A DNA stretch of 32,692 nt from NCBI GenBank assembly GCA_019308995.1, contig JAFDHD010000025.1, forward strand, positions 1 to 32,692, in the 5' to 3' direction. Shown here in pieces: positions 1-8,208 of the stretch (positions within the stretch are counted from its first letter, which is position 1; the number at the start of each line of letters is the position of its first letter). A model generated the notes under the pieces. It had not been told where the DNA came from. It saw only the letters and a program-made list of their open reading frames with translations, and made no database searches. Position numbers and translations under genes: made by a program. The stretch comes from Deltaproteobacteria bacterium. GTDB lineage: Bacteria; Desulfobacterota; Desulfarculia; Adiutricales; JAFDHD01.

Positions 1-200
1 TTTCAAAATAGCTCGTCGGAGGCGGCGGCTTCTCCGCTTGCGGCATAGGAGTTGATTTGATAGATTAACCAAACACTAGGGGGACACTGTCAACTCAAGT
101 CTGATTCAGGACAATCCCAAATGGTGACAAATACGGTGACAGTCGGTCAGGATGGCGTAATTGGTAGGAGTGAGGGAGAGGGGCAAGTTGTTGATATTAT
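1..200. other. Intergenic region 3' of the tRNA gene
   Basis: No convincing gene is seen. The first 51 bases could be the tail of an upstream reading frame ending at TAG 49-51, but this is too short to identify. GGTGACA occurs twice (123-129, 135-141), and TGACAGT at 137-143 is an inverted match to ACTGTCA at 86-92. The stretch is on the 3' side of a tRNA-Leu gene, a common integration position for mobile elements, but no integrase and no second copy of the tRNA 3' end is present in the window. Confidence 0.4.
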
Positions 201-288
201 TGGTGCCCGGGGCCGGAATCGAACCGGCACGGGGAAGAACCCCGAGGGATTTTAAGTCCCTTGCGTCTACCAATTCCGCCACCCGGGC
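201..288 (-). tRNA. tRNA-Leu (anticodon UAA)
   Basis: The reverse complement folds as a class II tRNA of 88 nt. The acceptor stem is GCCCGGG/CCCGGGC, the T-arm contains GGTTCGATTCC, the anticodon stem is AGGGA/TCCCT around loop CTTAAAA, and there is an extended variable arm (CGGGG...CCCCG). The anticodon reads TAA, so it decodes the leucine codon UUA. The long variable arm and GGTGGCGGAATTGGTAGAC in the D region are typical of bacterial tRNA-Leu. The CCA tail is encoded at 201-203. Short open frames crossing this gene on both strands are not real. Confidence 0.97.
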
Positions 289-624
289 ATGCGAATATTT
301 AACTGTCTGGCCCACAGAATGTCAAGGCTTAACTCATAACCAAATGAAATGACAGGTCTTTGGATTAAAGTAAATCGAGAAGTAAACTACAACCTCTGGT
401 TAGGAAAACAACAATATTACCTCTGAACCCAGTCGAACCCATGATGGCGGGAAATACCGTTAGCTAACTTAGATAGTTCTTATGGTTCTTATAAAACCAC
501 TTGACACTTCTCATGCTATAAGATATAGGCGAAAACATATTTCTGTGGCTGAATCGAGTTAAATAGCTCTTTAACTTGGCCCTGTTCAAATGTGGTTTCT
601 TCTTAATGAGGAGATTTGCTCGCG
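289..624. other. Intergenic region upstream of the ferredoxin operon
   Basis: This 336-bp stretch separates the divergently read tRNA-Leu gene from the ferredoxin operon. No reading frame with recognisable protein features is seen. It contains the candidate promoter at 501-529 and the ribosome-binding sequence GAGGAG at 608-613. I saw no riboswitch-like fold or repeat. Confidence 0.5.
501..529 (+). promoter_or_regulatory. Candidate sigma-70 promoter for the ferredoxin operon
   Basis: A perfect -35 hexamer TTGACA (501-506) is followed after 17 bases by TATAGG (524-529). This would start transcription near 535 and leave a leader of about 90 nt. It is supported by sequence match and position only. 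Confidence 0.45.
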
Positions 625-1335
625 ATGTATATTGATAAAGACCTTTGCCAAAGTTGCCTTGACTGCCTGCCTGTCTGTCCCATGGGCGCGATCATGCTGA
701 AGGATAAAGAGGTTATTATTGACTATGAGATGTGCGTCGAATGCGGGGTATGCCGCCGCTTCCGCATCTGCCCTGAAGACGCAATAAAACAGGTGGAAGA
801 AATTCCTTATCCGAGAATTATCAGGGCGGTCTTTTCAGATCCGCTGGTGACGCACGAAAGCACAGGGATTGGCGGTCGCGGCACCGAAGAGATGAAGACA
901 AATGATGTTACAAATAATTTTACTTTGGGAAAAATCGGTTTTTCCGTGGAATTAGGACGTCCTGGTGTGGGGGCTTATCTGAGTGATCTTGATAAAGTAG
1001 CCAGGAAGGTTACCTCCATGGGGGTTATATTTGCCGAAGAGAACCCGGTCATTCCCTTGATTGCAGACCGTAAGACCGGGGCATTGAGACCGGAAATCCT
1101 TAAAGAAAAGGTGCTGAGCGCCATTGTCGAGTTTCTTGTGCCAGAAGAAGATGCACTTGACTTCATTGACGAATTGAAAAAATTCATGAATGAGGAACTG
1201 GAAACAGTAGCCACGATGAGCGTTATATCTCGGGCTGACCAAAATGGAGATTCTGAGTTTCTGAAAAAGTTGAAAGATCATGGGGAAACTCCTTATCCCA
1301 ATGGTAAGGTCAATATCGGGATGGCGATTGTCTGA
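625..1335 (+). CDS. Two-cluster [4Fe-4S] ferredoxin with uncharacterised C-terminal domain
   Basis: A 236-residue protein. Residues 1-50 form a bacterial-type ferredoxin: C8, C11, C14, C18 make a standard cluster motif, and C37, C40, C43, C49 a second in which the last spacing is five residues rather than three. The remaining ~180 residues form a domain containing GRGTEEMKTNDVTNNF and ELGRPGVGAYLSD. I recall this combination from uncharacterised ferredoxins of anaerobes; no catalytic role is known to me. ATG 625 is preferred over the in-frame TTG at 616 because GAGGAG (608-613) is well placed only for the ATG. The next gene begins 12 bases after the stop, so the two are very probably co-transcribed. 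Electron transfer is inferred; the C-terminal domain may bind a substrate or partner. The protein has no signal peptide and should be cytoplasmic. Confidence 0.8.
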   Translation: MYIDKDLCQSCLDCLPVCPMGAIMLKDKEVIIDYEMCVECGVCRRFRICPEDAIKQVEEIPYPRIIRAVFSDPLVTHESTGIGGRGTEEMKTNDVTNNFTLGKIGFSVELGRPGVGAYLSDLDKVARKVTSMGVIFAEENPVIPLIADRKTGALRPEILKEKVLSAIVEFLVPEEDALDFIDELKKFMNEELETVATMSVISRADQNGDSEFLKKLKDHGETPYPNGKVNIGMAIV

Positions 1336-1347
1336 TCAGGAGGAGTC

Positions 1348-1962
1348 ATGACGCATACGTTAAATAGAAGAGGTCTTTCAGAAGACAGGACTCATGATGA
1401 AATTGTTATTCTCTGCATGGCTCAACAAAAACAAAAAACTCAAAAACAGGAAGCCCTGAAAGAGATAACTCGAACGATCCTTAAATATAAACCGGATAAT
1501 ATCATGAGCGCTCCCCTTGGGGCTAATGAGGAAGCGATCATCGCTATGTCGGTCGGTGCTGGTATTATCACCGCGGTTTTTAATAATAATGAAGATGTTC
1601 GGAACGTGGTCGCAGAGATTAAATCAAAAAAACTGGGTGTATCCATGGTGCTTTCCGGCCTCTTTGAGGATGTGCGGGGTATTTGTGCGGCGAATAACAT
1701 GCAAGAACATACCTATCACATATCTTTGGGTATTTTCGGGAGGACGGACAAGCTGCCAGACGATAAAACCATGGAAATCACCACTCAGTGCGGCCATGCC
1801 TTGATCTCTCCTCACCTGGTAAATGATATTGTCAAAAAAATAAAGAAAGGCAAAATGACCGGGGCAGAAGGAGCAAGACTGCTCATCAAGCCTTGTGTTT
1901 GCGGAGTCGGAAATCCGAAGAGGATAGAAACAATCCTCGATGAAATGGCAAAAAGCGAGTAA
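1348..1962 (+). CDS. Conserved hypothetical protein with cysteine motifs, partner of the ferredoxin
   Basis: A 204-residue soluble protein that I cannot assign to a characterised family. It starts at ATG 1348 behind GGAGGAG, 12 bases after the ferredoxin stop. Visible features are an N-terminal MTHTLNRRG, a central segment SMVLSGLFEDVRGIC, then SLGIFGRTDKLPDD, ITTQCGHALISPHLV (C148, H150) and KPCVCGVGNPKR (C183, C185). The repeated Cys/His positions could bind a metal or Fe-S cluster, but this is inference. The pairing with a ferredoxin gene suggests a redox role. It lacks transmembrane segments and a signal peptide. Function unknown. Confidence 0.75.
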   Translation: MTHTLNRRGLSEDRTHDEIVILCMAQQKQKTQKQEALKEITRTILKYKPDNIMSAPLGANEEAIIAMSVGAGIITAVFNNNEDVRNVVAEIKSKKLGVSMVLSGLFEDVRGICAANNMQEHTYHISLGIFGRTDKLPDDKTMEITTQCGHALISPHLVNDIVKKIKKGKMTGAEGARLLIKPCVCGVGNPKRIETILDEMAKSE

Positions 1963-2021
1963 GGAGATGTCAAAAGACATCCCAGAATCACTGACAATTT
2001 TTACCAAAGAAAAATAGTACT

Positions 2022-2429
2022 TTGTCTAAAAAATTCCCCTTACAATCAAAAGGATTTCACCCGTTTGGTGAATTAATCGGCCTTAATTTTATAAAATTCG
2101 AGGCCGGATATAGTCAGTGCGCTTTAGAGGTAAACGAAAAGCTGCTTAATCCACATCACGTGGCGCATGGTGGTGTTATCTATTCGATGGTTGATACAGG
2201 CATGGGCGGGGCGCTTTACCAGGTCTTGAAAAAGGATGAACTCTGCACCACCATTGAAATCAAGATAGCATACTTCGCGTCCGTAGCCTCGGGAACGCTC
2301 ACCTGTGATACACGAATAGTTCATAAAGGCAAGAGAATCGCTACCCTGGAATCGGAAGTAAAAAAAGGAAAAACACTTGTCGCCAAGGCGATGGGAACAT
2401 TTCTTATATATTCAACGAAGAAAAGTTAA
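2022..2429 (+). CDS. PaaI-type hotdog thioesterase
   Basis: A 135-residue single-hotdog protein, the usual length for PaaI/YbgC-like acyl-CoA thioesterases. The helix-strand signature HVAHGGVIYSMVDTGMG is present, with HGG at 49-51 and acidic D58, where the PaaI family keeps its active-site residues. It should hydrolyse an acyl- or aryl-CoA thioester in the cytoplasm; the substrate cannot be read from sequence. The start is TTG 2022, because an in-frame stop lies at 1992-1994 and no ATG or GTG fits; the ribosome-binding site is weak. It follows the unknown gene at 1348 by about 60 bases and may be read from the same promoter. Confidence 0.85.
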   Translation: MSKKFPLQSKGFHPFGELIGLNFIKFEAGYSQCALEVNEKLLNPHHVAHGGVIYSMVDTGMGGALYQVLKKDELCTTIEIKIAYFASVASGTLTCDTRIVHKGKRIATLESEVKKGKTLVAKAMGTFLIYSTKKS

Positions 2430-2580
2430 TATCCTAGAAACTCACTTCATTTTCATAAGGATAAATCATCTAAAACTGGCTGGAGGTAAGGCTGTTCAAG
2501 CAGTTCGTCCGGTATCTTGACAATGAATTATGACAGACTGGCTTTGCAGGCTTGATGTTGAGTTGAAGTCGATCCTGAAC

Positions 2581-4200
2581 TCATTCGGTAAAGCCAGGAG
2601 CCGGGCCGCGCGTATCCTTTTCTTCTGATTCTGGTAAACCATACTCATCCTTGGGTCTGAGGACCAGTTTAAGCCCCTGACGTTTAGCTTCCTCCTCATA
2701 CGAACCCCTACTCTGCCTGAGCGCGCCCATGGGCGTTACGACAATAGCGGCCTGATTCTGGACCGGGCAGAAATATTCGCAATAACCGCAGCCAGCACAC
2801 CTGTCTTCAATCACGTGCGGCACAGGAACCTCGTGCTCCGGTTCATCTTTAAACACCACGGCGTCAAAGGGACAGACCTCATCGCAAACCAGACATTTCT
2901 TCTGATGCTCCCAGGCCAGGCACGCATGGCGCAGAATAACGGCCGTGCCTAGCTTGGCCCATATTCGTTCGTTTTTTAACAGGTTTGTAATTGCATTTGT
3001 CGGGCAGACCTCACCGCAGCGTATACACTCAGGATCGCACGGACCGCGCCGCATATTGAGCGCCGGGCTGAAAAGACCGATAAATCCAGCTTGAAACCAG
3101 ATCGGCTGAAGCGTATTGGTCGGACAGGCAGCCATACATTCGCCGCAGCGCACGCAGCGCGATAAAAACTCCTTCTCCGGTAAAGCGCCTGGCGGCCGGA
3201 TGAGTCTTGGGTCGGCAACCTGACCAAGCGCACCCTGATTGGAAACCGCCTTCAGCCCGGTGAGGCTGATGGCGGCTGTGACAGCTCCAGTCAGTCCCGA
3301 AGCGATAAACCGGCGGCGGGTTTGCGAAAATTCAACACCATGAGAAGGCTGGCCGGGAACCTCGCTGGTAAAGGCGACCGCATCAACAGGGCAAACCTTT
3401 TCACAGGTTCGACAAACGATGCATTCTTCATGAAGCGTGAGACAGGGGTCTTCCGGGATCGCACCCATGGGACAAGACTCAACGCACTTCCCGCAGTCCG
3501 TGCAATCTTCAGTCACGCGGCGGCGCAACAGCGGCTTTCTGGAAACAAGGGCCAGGAGCGCCCCTGAAGGGCAGAGGTAGCGACACCAGAAACGGGGTGA
3601 AAATCTGGCACTGGCAAAGATAGCGGCAAAAAAAACCAAAATAAAAAACTGGGTGGCAAAACGGGGGGTTTTGATCTGAGCAAAAACAAGGCTGCTGATA
3701 CCGAATCGGTCAGCCAGAGGCTGAATGATGCTGAGGATTCCGTCTGCGAAAAGCGCGAAAACGGGATAGACAACCAATCCATAGAAACGGGTGATCAGCG
3801 AAAGGGGAGCGGCGATGAAGATGAGGGAGACGCCCAGAACGGCGGCCCCAAATAAAAAGGCAATGATATAGTATTTGATCGGCCGTAAGTTTCCTAATCG
3901 TGGCCGTTTTTCATGTGAAGGGCAGAATATCTTGTCAGTACCGTCCAAAGTGGTGCCCAAGGGACAGATGTATCCGCAAAAGATTCGGCCGAGCACGAGG
4001 GTGATCAGAAGCACCAGAATGGCTGTAAGAAAGCTCAGGGAAAAGTACCTGGCGCTGACGAGCGTTCCCATAAAATGGGTTGGGTCGAGCTGGAGAAAGG
4101 AGTCAACAGGTAGGTAAGACCCAAATGAAGTAGAAGCTACTATTAGGAAAAAAAGAAAAAGGGCGAGGCTGATAAGCTGGATGGCGCGGCGGAGAGACAT
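2581..4200 (-). CDS. Membrane polyferredoxin, NapH-like and NapG-like halves fused, with internal Tat-like motif
   Basis: A 539-residue protein. Residues 1-215 are NapH-like: hydrophobic segments near 7-24, 52-70, 110-130 and 183-198, with FCGYICPLG (75-82) and WCRYLCPSG (205-213), the paired CxxxCP motifs of NapH/CcoG-type proteins. Two [4Fe-4S] motifs follow (C233-C243 region and C260-C270 region). A twin-arginine-like sequence TRRRFIASG (294-302) then leads into a hydrophobic stretch to about 316. The rest is NapG-like, with four further cysteine clusters (C349-C359, C388-C399, C436-C443, C468-C478). That totals six potential clusters for electron transfer at the membrane. Its ATG overlaps the stop of the DUF362 gene (TGATG), indicating translational coupling. 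The redox partner is unknown; no nitrate reductase or other terminal reductase gene is nearby. Confidence 0.85.
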   Translation of the reverse strand: MSLRRAIQLISLALFLFFLIVASTSFGSYLPVDSFLQLDPTHFMGTLVSARYFSLSFLTAILVLLITLVLGRIFCGYICPLGTTLDGTDKIFCPSHEKRPRLGNLRPIKYYIIAFLFGAAVLGVSLIFIAAPLSLITRFYGLVVYPVFALFADGILSIIQPLADRFGISSLVFAQIKTPRFATQFFILVFFAAIFASARFSPRFWCRYLCPSGALLALVSRKPLLRRRVTEDCTDCGKCVESCPMGAIPEDPCLTLHEECIVCRTCEKVCPVDAVAFTSEVPGQPSHGVEFSQTRRRFIASGLTGAVTAAISLTGLKAVSNQGALGQVADPRLIRPPGALPEKEFLSRCVRCGECMAACPTNTLQPIWFQAGFIGLFSPALNMRRGPCDPECIRCGEVCPTNAITNLLKNERIWAKLGTAVILRHACLAWEHQKKCLVCDEVCPFDAVVFKDEPEHEVPVPHVIEDRCAGCGYCEYFCPVQNQAAIVVTPMGALRQSRGSYEEEAKRQGLKLVLRPKDEYGLPESEEKDTRGPAPGFTE

Positions 4201-5120
4201 CAGAGCGTCATAGTCTTTATGGTCAGGTTTTCCACGTCCATGCGCCCTAATCCGCGTTTATGAGCCTCCAGGATGTGACCCACCTGTCGGGGCTTGAATC
4301 GTCTGCCATACCACTCGAACATGGAAACCGCACACGCATCCGCGGCGACCATATCCTTGGAGACAATGATCTTCTTTTCATGAAGGACCTTACCCGGCCC
4401 ACCAGGCCCGTTCGTGGACAGCACCCGGCTGGCGTCAATTACCGCCAGATCAGCTTTGAGCAATGTACATAGGTCCACAATGCTCGTATCCAGATCATAC
4501 CGCCAGTGCATGGCTCGGCGCTTTCTAATAAGCCCCATCATACCTTTCATGGAAAGACTCACACCAGCGGCCGCGTGAGACTTGGCCACAGGTGCGGCGA
4601 TGAGCACATCGCTTTTAAGCACCTCCTTCATGACCTCGTTACTGGTCATATCCGTGGCTTTGGGGATGTCAACCCTCTTAAAATGTTTGCTGCTGGTGAT
4701 CATCGCCACCGTGCAGTCATCAATGGGGTTACAGGTATCATAAATCCCGGAGCGCTCCAGGCAGCGCTTGGCCGAGGCAAGAGGATTGTCCAGGATCAAC
4801 ACCTTGGCCGCCCCCGCCTCTTTGCACATGACCGCAAGCTCCCGAACGACTTCAGGATGCGTGTTCGTAGCTGACTCCGGTGGGTGAGAGAAACTCATGT
4901 TCGGCTTAATCAACACCCTATCCCCAGGTTTTACGAATTGACCCATGCCGCCTAAAAGGTTCAGCGCGGCCCGTGTCGCCGCCCCTGGCGCGCCCTCGAC
5001 AACAACAATATCCGGTTCGCCAACCGCCATACTTTCTTTTGGCAACAGCAATCCGGTCGAACCTGCCGCCAGCGCGAAAGCGCCTTGAAGATGGTATCTC
5101 AAGAAATCTCGACGATTCAT
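4200..5120 (-). CDS. DUF362 domain protein with Tat signal
   Basis: A 306-residue protein. The N-terminus NRRDFLRYHLQGAFALAAG is a good twin-arginine signal (RR at 3-4, hydrophobic core 12-26), so export in folded form is predicted. The mature part is a DUF362 domain: VKPGDRVLIKPNMSF, then PVAKSHAAAGVSLSMKGMMG, the family's conserved lysine/glycine segments. DUF362 proteins often occur beside or fused to ferredoxin domains in anaerobes; their biochemical role is not settled. GGGAG stands five bases before the ATG. The gene is first in an operon with the polyferredoxin, which it overlaps by one base, so the two probably work together at the outer face of the membrane. Confidence 0.85.
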   Translation of the reverse strand: MNRRDFLRYHLQGAFALAAGSTGLLLPKESMAVGEPDIVVVEGAPGAATRAALNLLGGMGQFVKPGDRVLIKPNMSFSHPPESATNTHPEVVRELAVMCKEAGAAKVLILDNPLASAKRCLERSGIYDTCNPIDDCTVAMITSSKHFKRVDIPKATDMTSNEVMKEVLKSDVLIAAPVAKSHAAAGVSLSMKGMMGLIRKRRAMHWRYDLDTSIVDLCTLLKADLAVIDASRVLSTNGPGGPGKVLHEKKIIVSKDMVAADACAVSMFEWYGRRFKPRQVGHILEAHKRGLGRMDVENLTIKTMTL

Positions 5121-5249
5121 CTTATCTCCCTATCAATCTCGATGAGGTTATAAACATACCATAAACCTTCAGGCCTTGCATGGGCCATCCTGGCAATTTA
5201 TAAATTCTGGGAATATGTTGAGGCAGATTAGCCTTATAATCCGGCCAGC

Positions 5250-5963
5250 TTACTCCAGGTACTTGCTCCGATCCGCCATAAAATCTTTATATACCCGGTA
5301 GTATTCCGTCTCCTCATAATCTATCTCTTTGATAGGGATAGTGTCAAAGCTGTAAATAGATGCCTGCGGAACTGCCAGGAGAATCGGAGAATGCGTGGCG
5401 ACAATGAATTGCGCGTGCCCGGCCTGGCTCATATCTTGCAATAATTTAAGCAACTCCAGTTGACTTTTTGGAGAAAGAGCCGTTTCAGGTTCATCTAAAA
5501 AATAAAGCCCTTTGATTTTATAGCGAGCCCTGAAAAAAGATAGTAGGGATTGGCCATGGGATTGGGTTATCAGCGATTTGCCTCCGAAATATTTGAGCAC
5601 CCCAGGGTCCGTTGTGGCCCATTCATCCAGGATTTGAGCAAAATTTCTAAATATCCCGGAGGAAAAAAATGATCCGGGCACCAACCCGTCAATCCATTCC
5701 ACGGCGATGAACCTGTAGAACTCCCCTTCGTGAGGGTTAAATTGAAAGCGGGTTCTTTCAATGCCGCGCCAGATGTGGATGCCGCATTTGAGAGCCAGGG
5801 CCTCCAGCAAGGTTGATTTTCCGGTGCCATTTTCTCCAATAAGGAAGGTTACGGGCGCATGAAACAAAATACTTCTGGTTCGATGAAAGATCTCCAGATT
5901 AAAAGGATATTGCTCCCTGGTAGGGTATTTTTCAGGGGAGAATGTAACCTTCTTAAGATGCAT
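5250..5963 (-). CDS. Stand-alone ABC/SMC-type AAA ATPase
   Basis: A 237-residue predicted ATPase. Walker A is GENGTGKST (43-51), an ABC-like signature SHGQSL lies at 135-140, Walker B is LYFLDEPE (153-160), and a switch histidine follows in VATHSP (H191). The length and motifs match small AAA_21/AAA_23-type ATPases related to SMC/RecF, not transport ATPases. It has no membrane partner gene and no TOPRIM or nuclease domain. Neighbours on either side are redox genes of the same strand separated by 41 bp (aldehyde oxidoreductase upstream) and 129 bp (DUF362 gene downstream), so it could be transcribed with them, but no functional link is evident. Function unknown beyond ATP binding. Confidence 0.8.
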   Translation of the reverse strand: MHLKKVTFSPEKYPTREQYPFNLEIFHRTRSILFHAPVTFLIGENGTGKSTLLEALALKCGIHIWRGIERTRFQFNPHEGEFYRFIAVEWIDGLVPGSFFSSGIFRNFAQILDEWATTDPGVLKYFGGKSLITQSHGQSLLSFFRARYKIKGLYFLDEPETALSPKSQLELLKLLQDMSQAGHAQFIVATHSPILLAVPQASIYSFDTIPIKEIDYEETEYYRVYKDFMADRSKYLE

Positions 5964-6004
5964 TGAGATTTTTCTTCCAGTGAGCGGCTGATTTCATGAA
6001 TAGA

Positions 6005-7915
6005 TCAAACGACAAGCCCCTCTCGTGCCAGTCCTTCCGCAACTTCAGGTAGATTCAGTTCCTCAAGTTTCGCCCTTGTCTGGAGGCCGGTGGGGCCATC
6101 CCAGCCGCGAATCTGGTAGTACTCATCCTTCATTTTTTCAAATTCATCCCTGTCCACGACCAGCCCCTTTCGTGAAAAGGGCTCGCCGTCTTTGCCTGGA
6201 ACGAGGCAATTCGGATTGCCATAATCGCCTCTCAGGCCGATGGTGAAATTATATTCCCTGATAGTGTCATGTTCCCTGCCCGCGTGTCCTTCCCTGGCGA
6301 GAATGGCTCTTTGCAGATTAAAGACGCGCTCCCCTATTTTGTACAGGCTTTGTTCGTCAATAGCCATTCCTGTCACGGCCGCACACACCTGACTTTCCAG
6401 TGTCGGATCGCCAACGTGATCTTCAGTGACAGGGCTATGGATAACGGGCCAGGAAAAATCACACAGGATCAGGGACTCCTTGGCATACTGGCGATTCTGA
6501 ATCCTGGCGGCTGACATGGCCTTGCCTTCATAGGTCGAAAAGTCACCGCAAATTTCGTCTCCCCAGAATCGTTTGGCTATGGCCCGAAACACATCGGAGG
6601 TCATGTAACTATCTCGCATCCCCATCTCACGGCCGGCCCACATCAATGCCTGGGAGCTTACTTCGTGAAGCTGCTGAATGGGCATTCTGGGCTCCACCGC
6701 ATAGAGTAGGCCGGTGGTAAGATATAATCTGGCGCCATAAACGGAATTCTCTCCGGACTTGGCCATATAATCTGTAATATATTGTTCAGAATTCTGCCCT
6801 ACCCTTTCAGCCGCTTTAGTGGTCCCATCGGCCAGTACCTCACCGAAACCCTCCCGGAAGGAGATTTTTTTAAGCAGTGTTTCGATAAATTCAAGGCTCC
6901 CCAGTTTGGTTAAAGGTAGACCGGTTTCTTCCTCAGTCAGGACGCCCGCCTTATGACATCTGCTCAGCCACATGATCATGGTCTCCACAGAACGCGTATC
7001 CAGCCCATAATCGTCACACAATTTATTGGCCTGAAAGGAGACTTCGGTAACCTTTCCATAATAACGTTGAGCTCGAATCTCATAGAAAAAGGCTGACTGG
7101 CAAATATATTTGCCAACCTCTCCATTTTCTGCCATATAGTTGGCCCTCATGCATCCATTGATACAGCCGAAGCAAATATCTTTTTTAAGCCGCTCCGCGG
7201 GCAGCAATGTTGGCCAGACGCCTGGGGGTGGCTTTAATTCACGCACTTTTTTCCTCAAGACCCGGACTTTATCCCTGTCAGCGACCTCAATCTTTCCTTG
7301 CCCTCTTACAGCAATGGCTTTAAGGTTTTTTGAGCCCATAATTGAAGCCATACCGTTTCCGCCGCTGGAATCCTGGTCGGCGAGCATGGTAGAAAAACTG
7401 ACCTGGTTTTCCCCGGCAACACCGATCGCCACGATACGAAACGATTTATCCAGTTCCTCCTTCAACCGATTACGTGTATAGATGGCTCCTTTGTCTTTGA
7501 GAAAAGAGGCGTCCTTCAATTCCACCTTGTCATCATCAATCAACAGGTAAAGTAACTTATCCGCCTTCCCATGCGCGATAATACCGTCATAACCAGCGAA
7601 TTTTAACTGTGCACCCCAGGCGCCGCCCAAATTACAATAAGAGAACTGATTGAAGACTGGAGATTTGCCAGAGACCTGCCACCTGGACCCGGCCAGACCG
7701 GGAACACCGCCAACAGGACCGGTCATGATGACAAGCCGATTCTCAGGATCGAAAGGACCGGCTTCTTTGGGTACTTCATCCCAGTGAACCTTAACTGCAA
7801 TTCCCCTGCCGCCTAAGAACTGGTTCGCATAAATTTCGGTCGGGATGGTGCTGATATCGCCCGTCGAAAGGTTTATTTTTAATATCTTGCCAGCATATCC
7901 TTTTCTGGTTGGCAT
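6005..7915 (-). CDS. Aldehyde ferredoxin oxidoreductase family protein (tungsten enzyme)
   Basis: A 636-residue protein of full family length. It should carry a bis-pyranopterin tungsten cofactor and one [4Fe-4S] cluster, and oxidise an aldehyde to a carboxylate with ferredoxin as acceptor in the cytoplasm. The N-terminus GYAGKILKINLSTG and GGRGIAVKVHWDEVP is typical. The cluster ligands are C248, C251, C255 (CFGCINGC) and C485 (LILCDFSWP); CDDYGLDTRS (300-309) is the family's conserved pterin-domain segment. GGAGGT lies eight bases before the ATG. Related family members include BamB of class II benzoyl-CoA reductase, but no bamC-I-type partner genes are in the window, so an aldehyde or unknown substrate is more likely. 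Confidence 0.92.
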   Translation of the reverse strand: MPTRKGYAGKILKINLSTGDISTIPTEIYANQFLGGRGIAVKVHWDEVPKEAGPFDPENRLVIMTGPVGGVPGLAGSRWQVSGKSPVFNQFSYCNLGGAWGAQLKFAGYDGIIAHGKADKLLYLLIDDDKVELKDASFLKDKGAIYTRNRLKEELDKSFRIVAIGVAGENQVSFSTMLADQDSSGGNGMASIMGSKNLKAIAVRGQGKIEVADRDKVRVLRKKVRELKPPPGVWPTLLPAERLKKDICFGCINGCMRANYMAENGEVGKYICQSAFFYEIRAQRYYGKVTEVSFQANKLCDDYGLDTRSVETMIMWLSRCHKAGVLTEEETGLPLTKLGSLEFIETLLKKISFREGFGEVLADGTTKAAERVGQNSEQYITDYMAKSGENSVYGARLYLTTGLLYAVEPRMPIQQLHEVSSQALMWAGREMGMRDSYMTSDVFRAIAKRFWGDEICGDFSTYEGKAMSAARIQNRQYAKESLILCDFSWPVIHSPVTEDHVGDPTLESQVCAAVTGMAIDEQSLYKIGERVFNLQRAILAREGHAGREHDTIREYNFTIGLRGDYGNPNCLVPGKDGEPFSRKGLVVDRDEFEKMKDEYYQIRGWDGPTGLQTRAKLEELNLPEVAEGLAREGLVV

Positions 7916-8208
7916 TTGGGCTGACCTCCTTCAATGACTTTCTCTTCGGATTTCATAAACCCTTGCACGCATTGCATCATGGCACAGCCATATGGGATCA
8001 ATCAAGGAAAAATCTAGTCTCCGTTGAGATAAATGGATAGTCCTTGACTGAAACCGTTAAGAGAGCTTATGTTAAAAAATGATGGAGTCAAATCTATCTG
8101 GGCGGAAACCTGGTTTGGAAATCATTTATTGGACTGTAGAACTGGATCATTGAATGATGAGGACCCTAAAACGATTGTCAAGCAATCTGGCTGAAGAGGG
8201 GACGTAAT
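7916..8208. other. Divergent intergenic region between aldehyde oxidoreductase and malonyl-CoA decarboxylase
   Basis: This 293-bp region must hold both promoters for the divergent genes on either side. No clear paired -35/-10 hexamers stood out. It contains one small reading frame, 8069-8194 (41 codons), with weak support. Confidence 0.4.
8069..8194 (+). CDS. Possible 41-residue leader ORF upstream of malonyl-CoA decarboxylase
   Basis: ATG 8069 follows AAGAGAG closely, and the frame runs to TGA 8192-8194, only 14 bases before the decarboxylase start. The product would contain the stretch VKSIWAETWFGNHLLDC and has no signal or membrane segment. I do not recognise it. It may be a chance open frame; position directly before an operon start is the only reason to list it. 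Confidence 0.2.
   Translation: MLKNDGVKSIWAETWFGNHLLDCRTGSLNDEDPKTIVKQSG

Noticed and set aside
106-352. Open frames on both strands over the tRNA region
   Set aside because: They are read through a clearly folded tRNA-Leu gene and have no protein features.
6005-7915. BamB of class II benzoyl-CoA reductase
   Set aside because: The protein belongs to the same family, but no other bam genes or aromatic pathway genes are present, so the general family name is safer.
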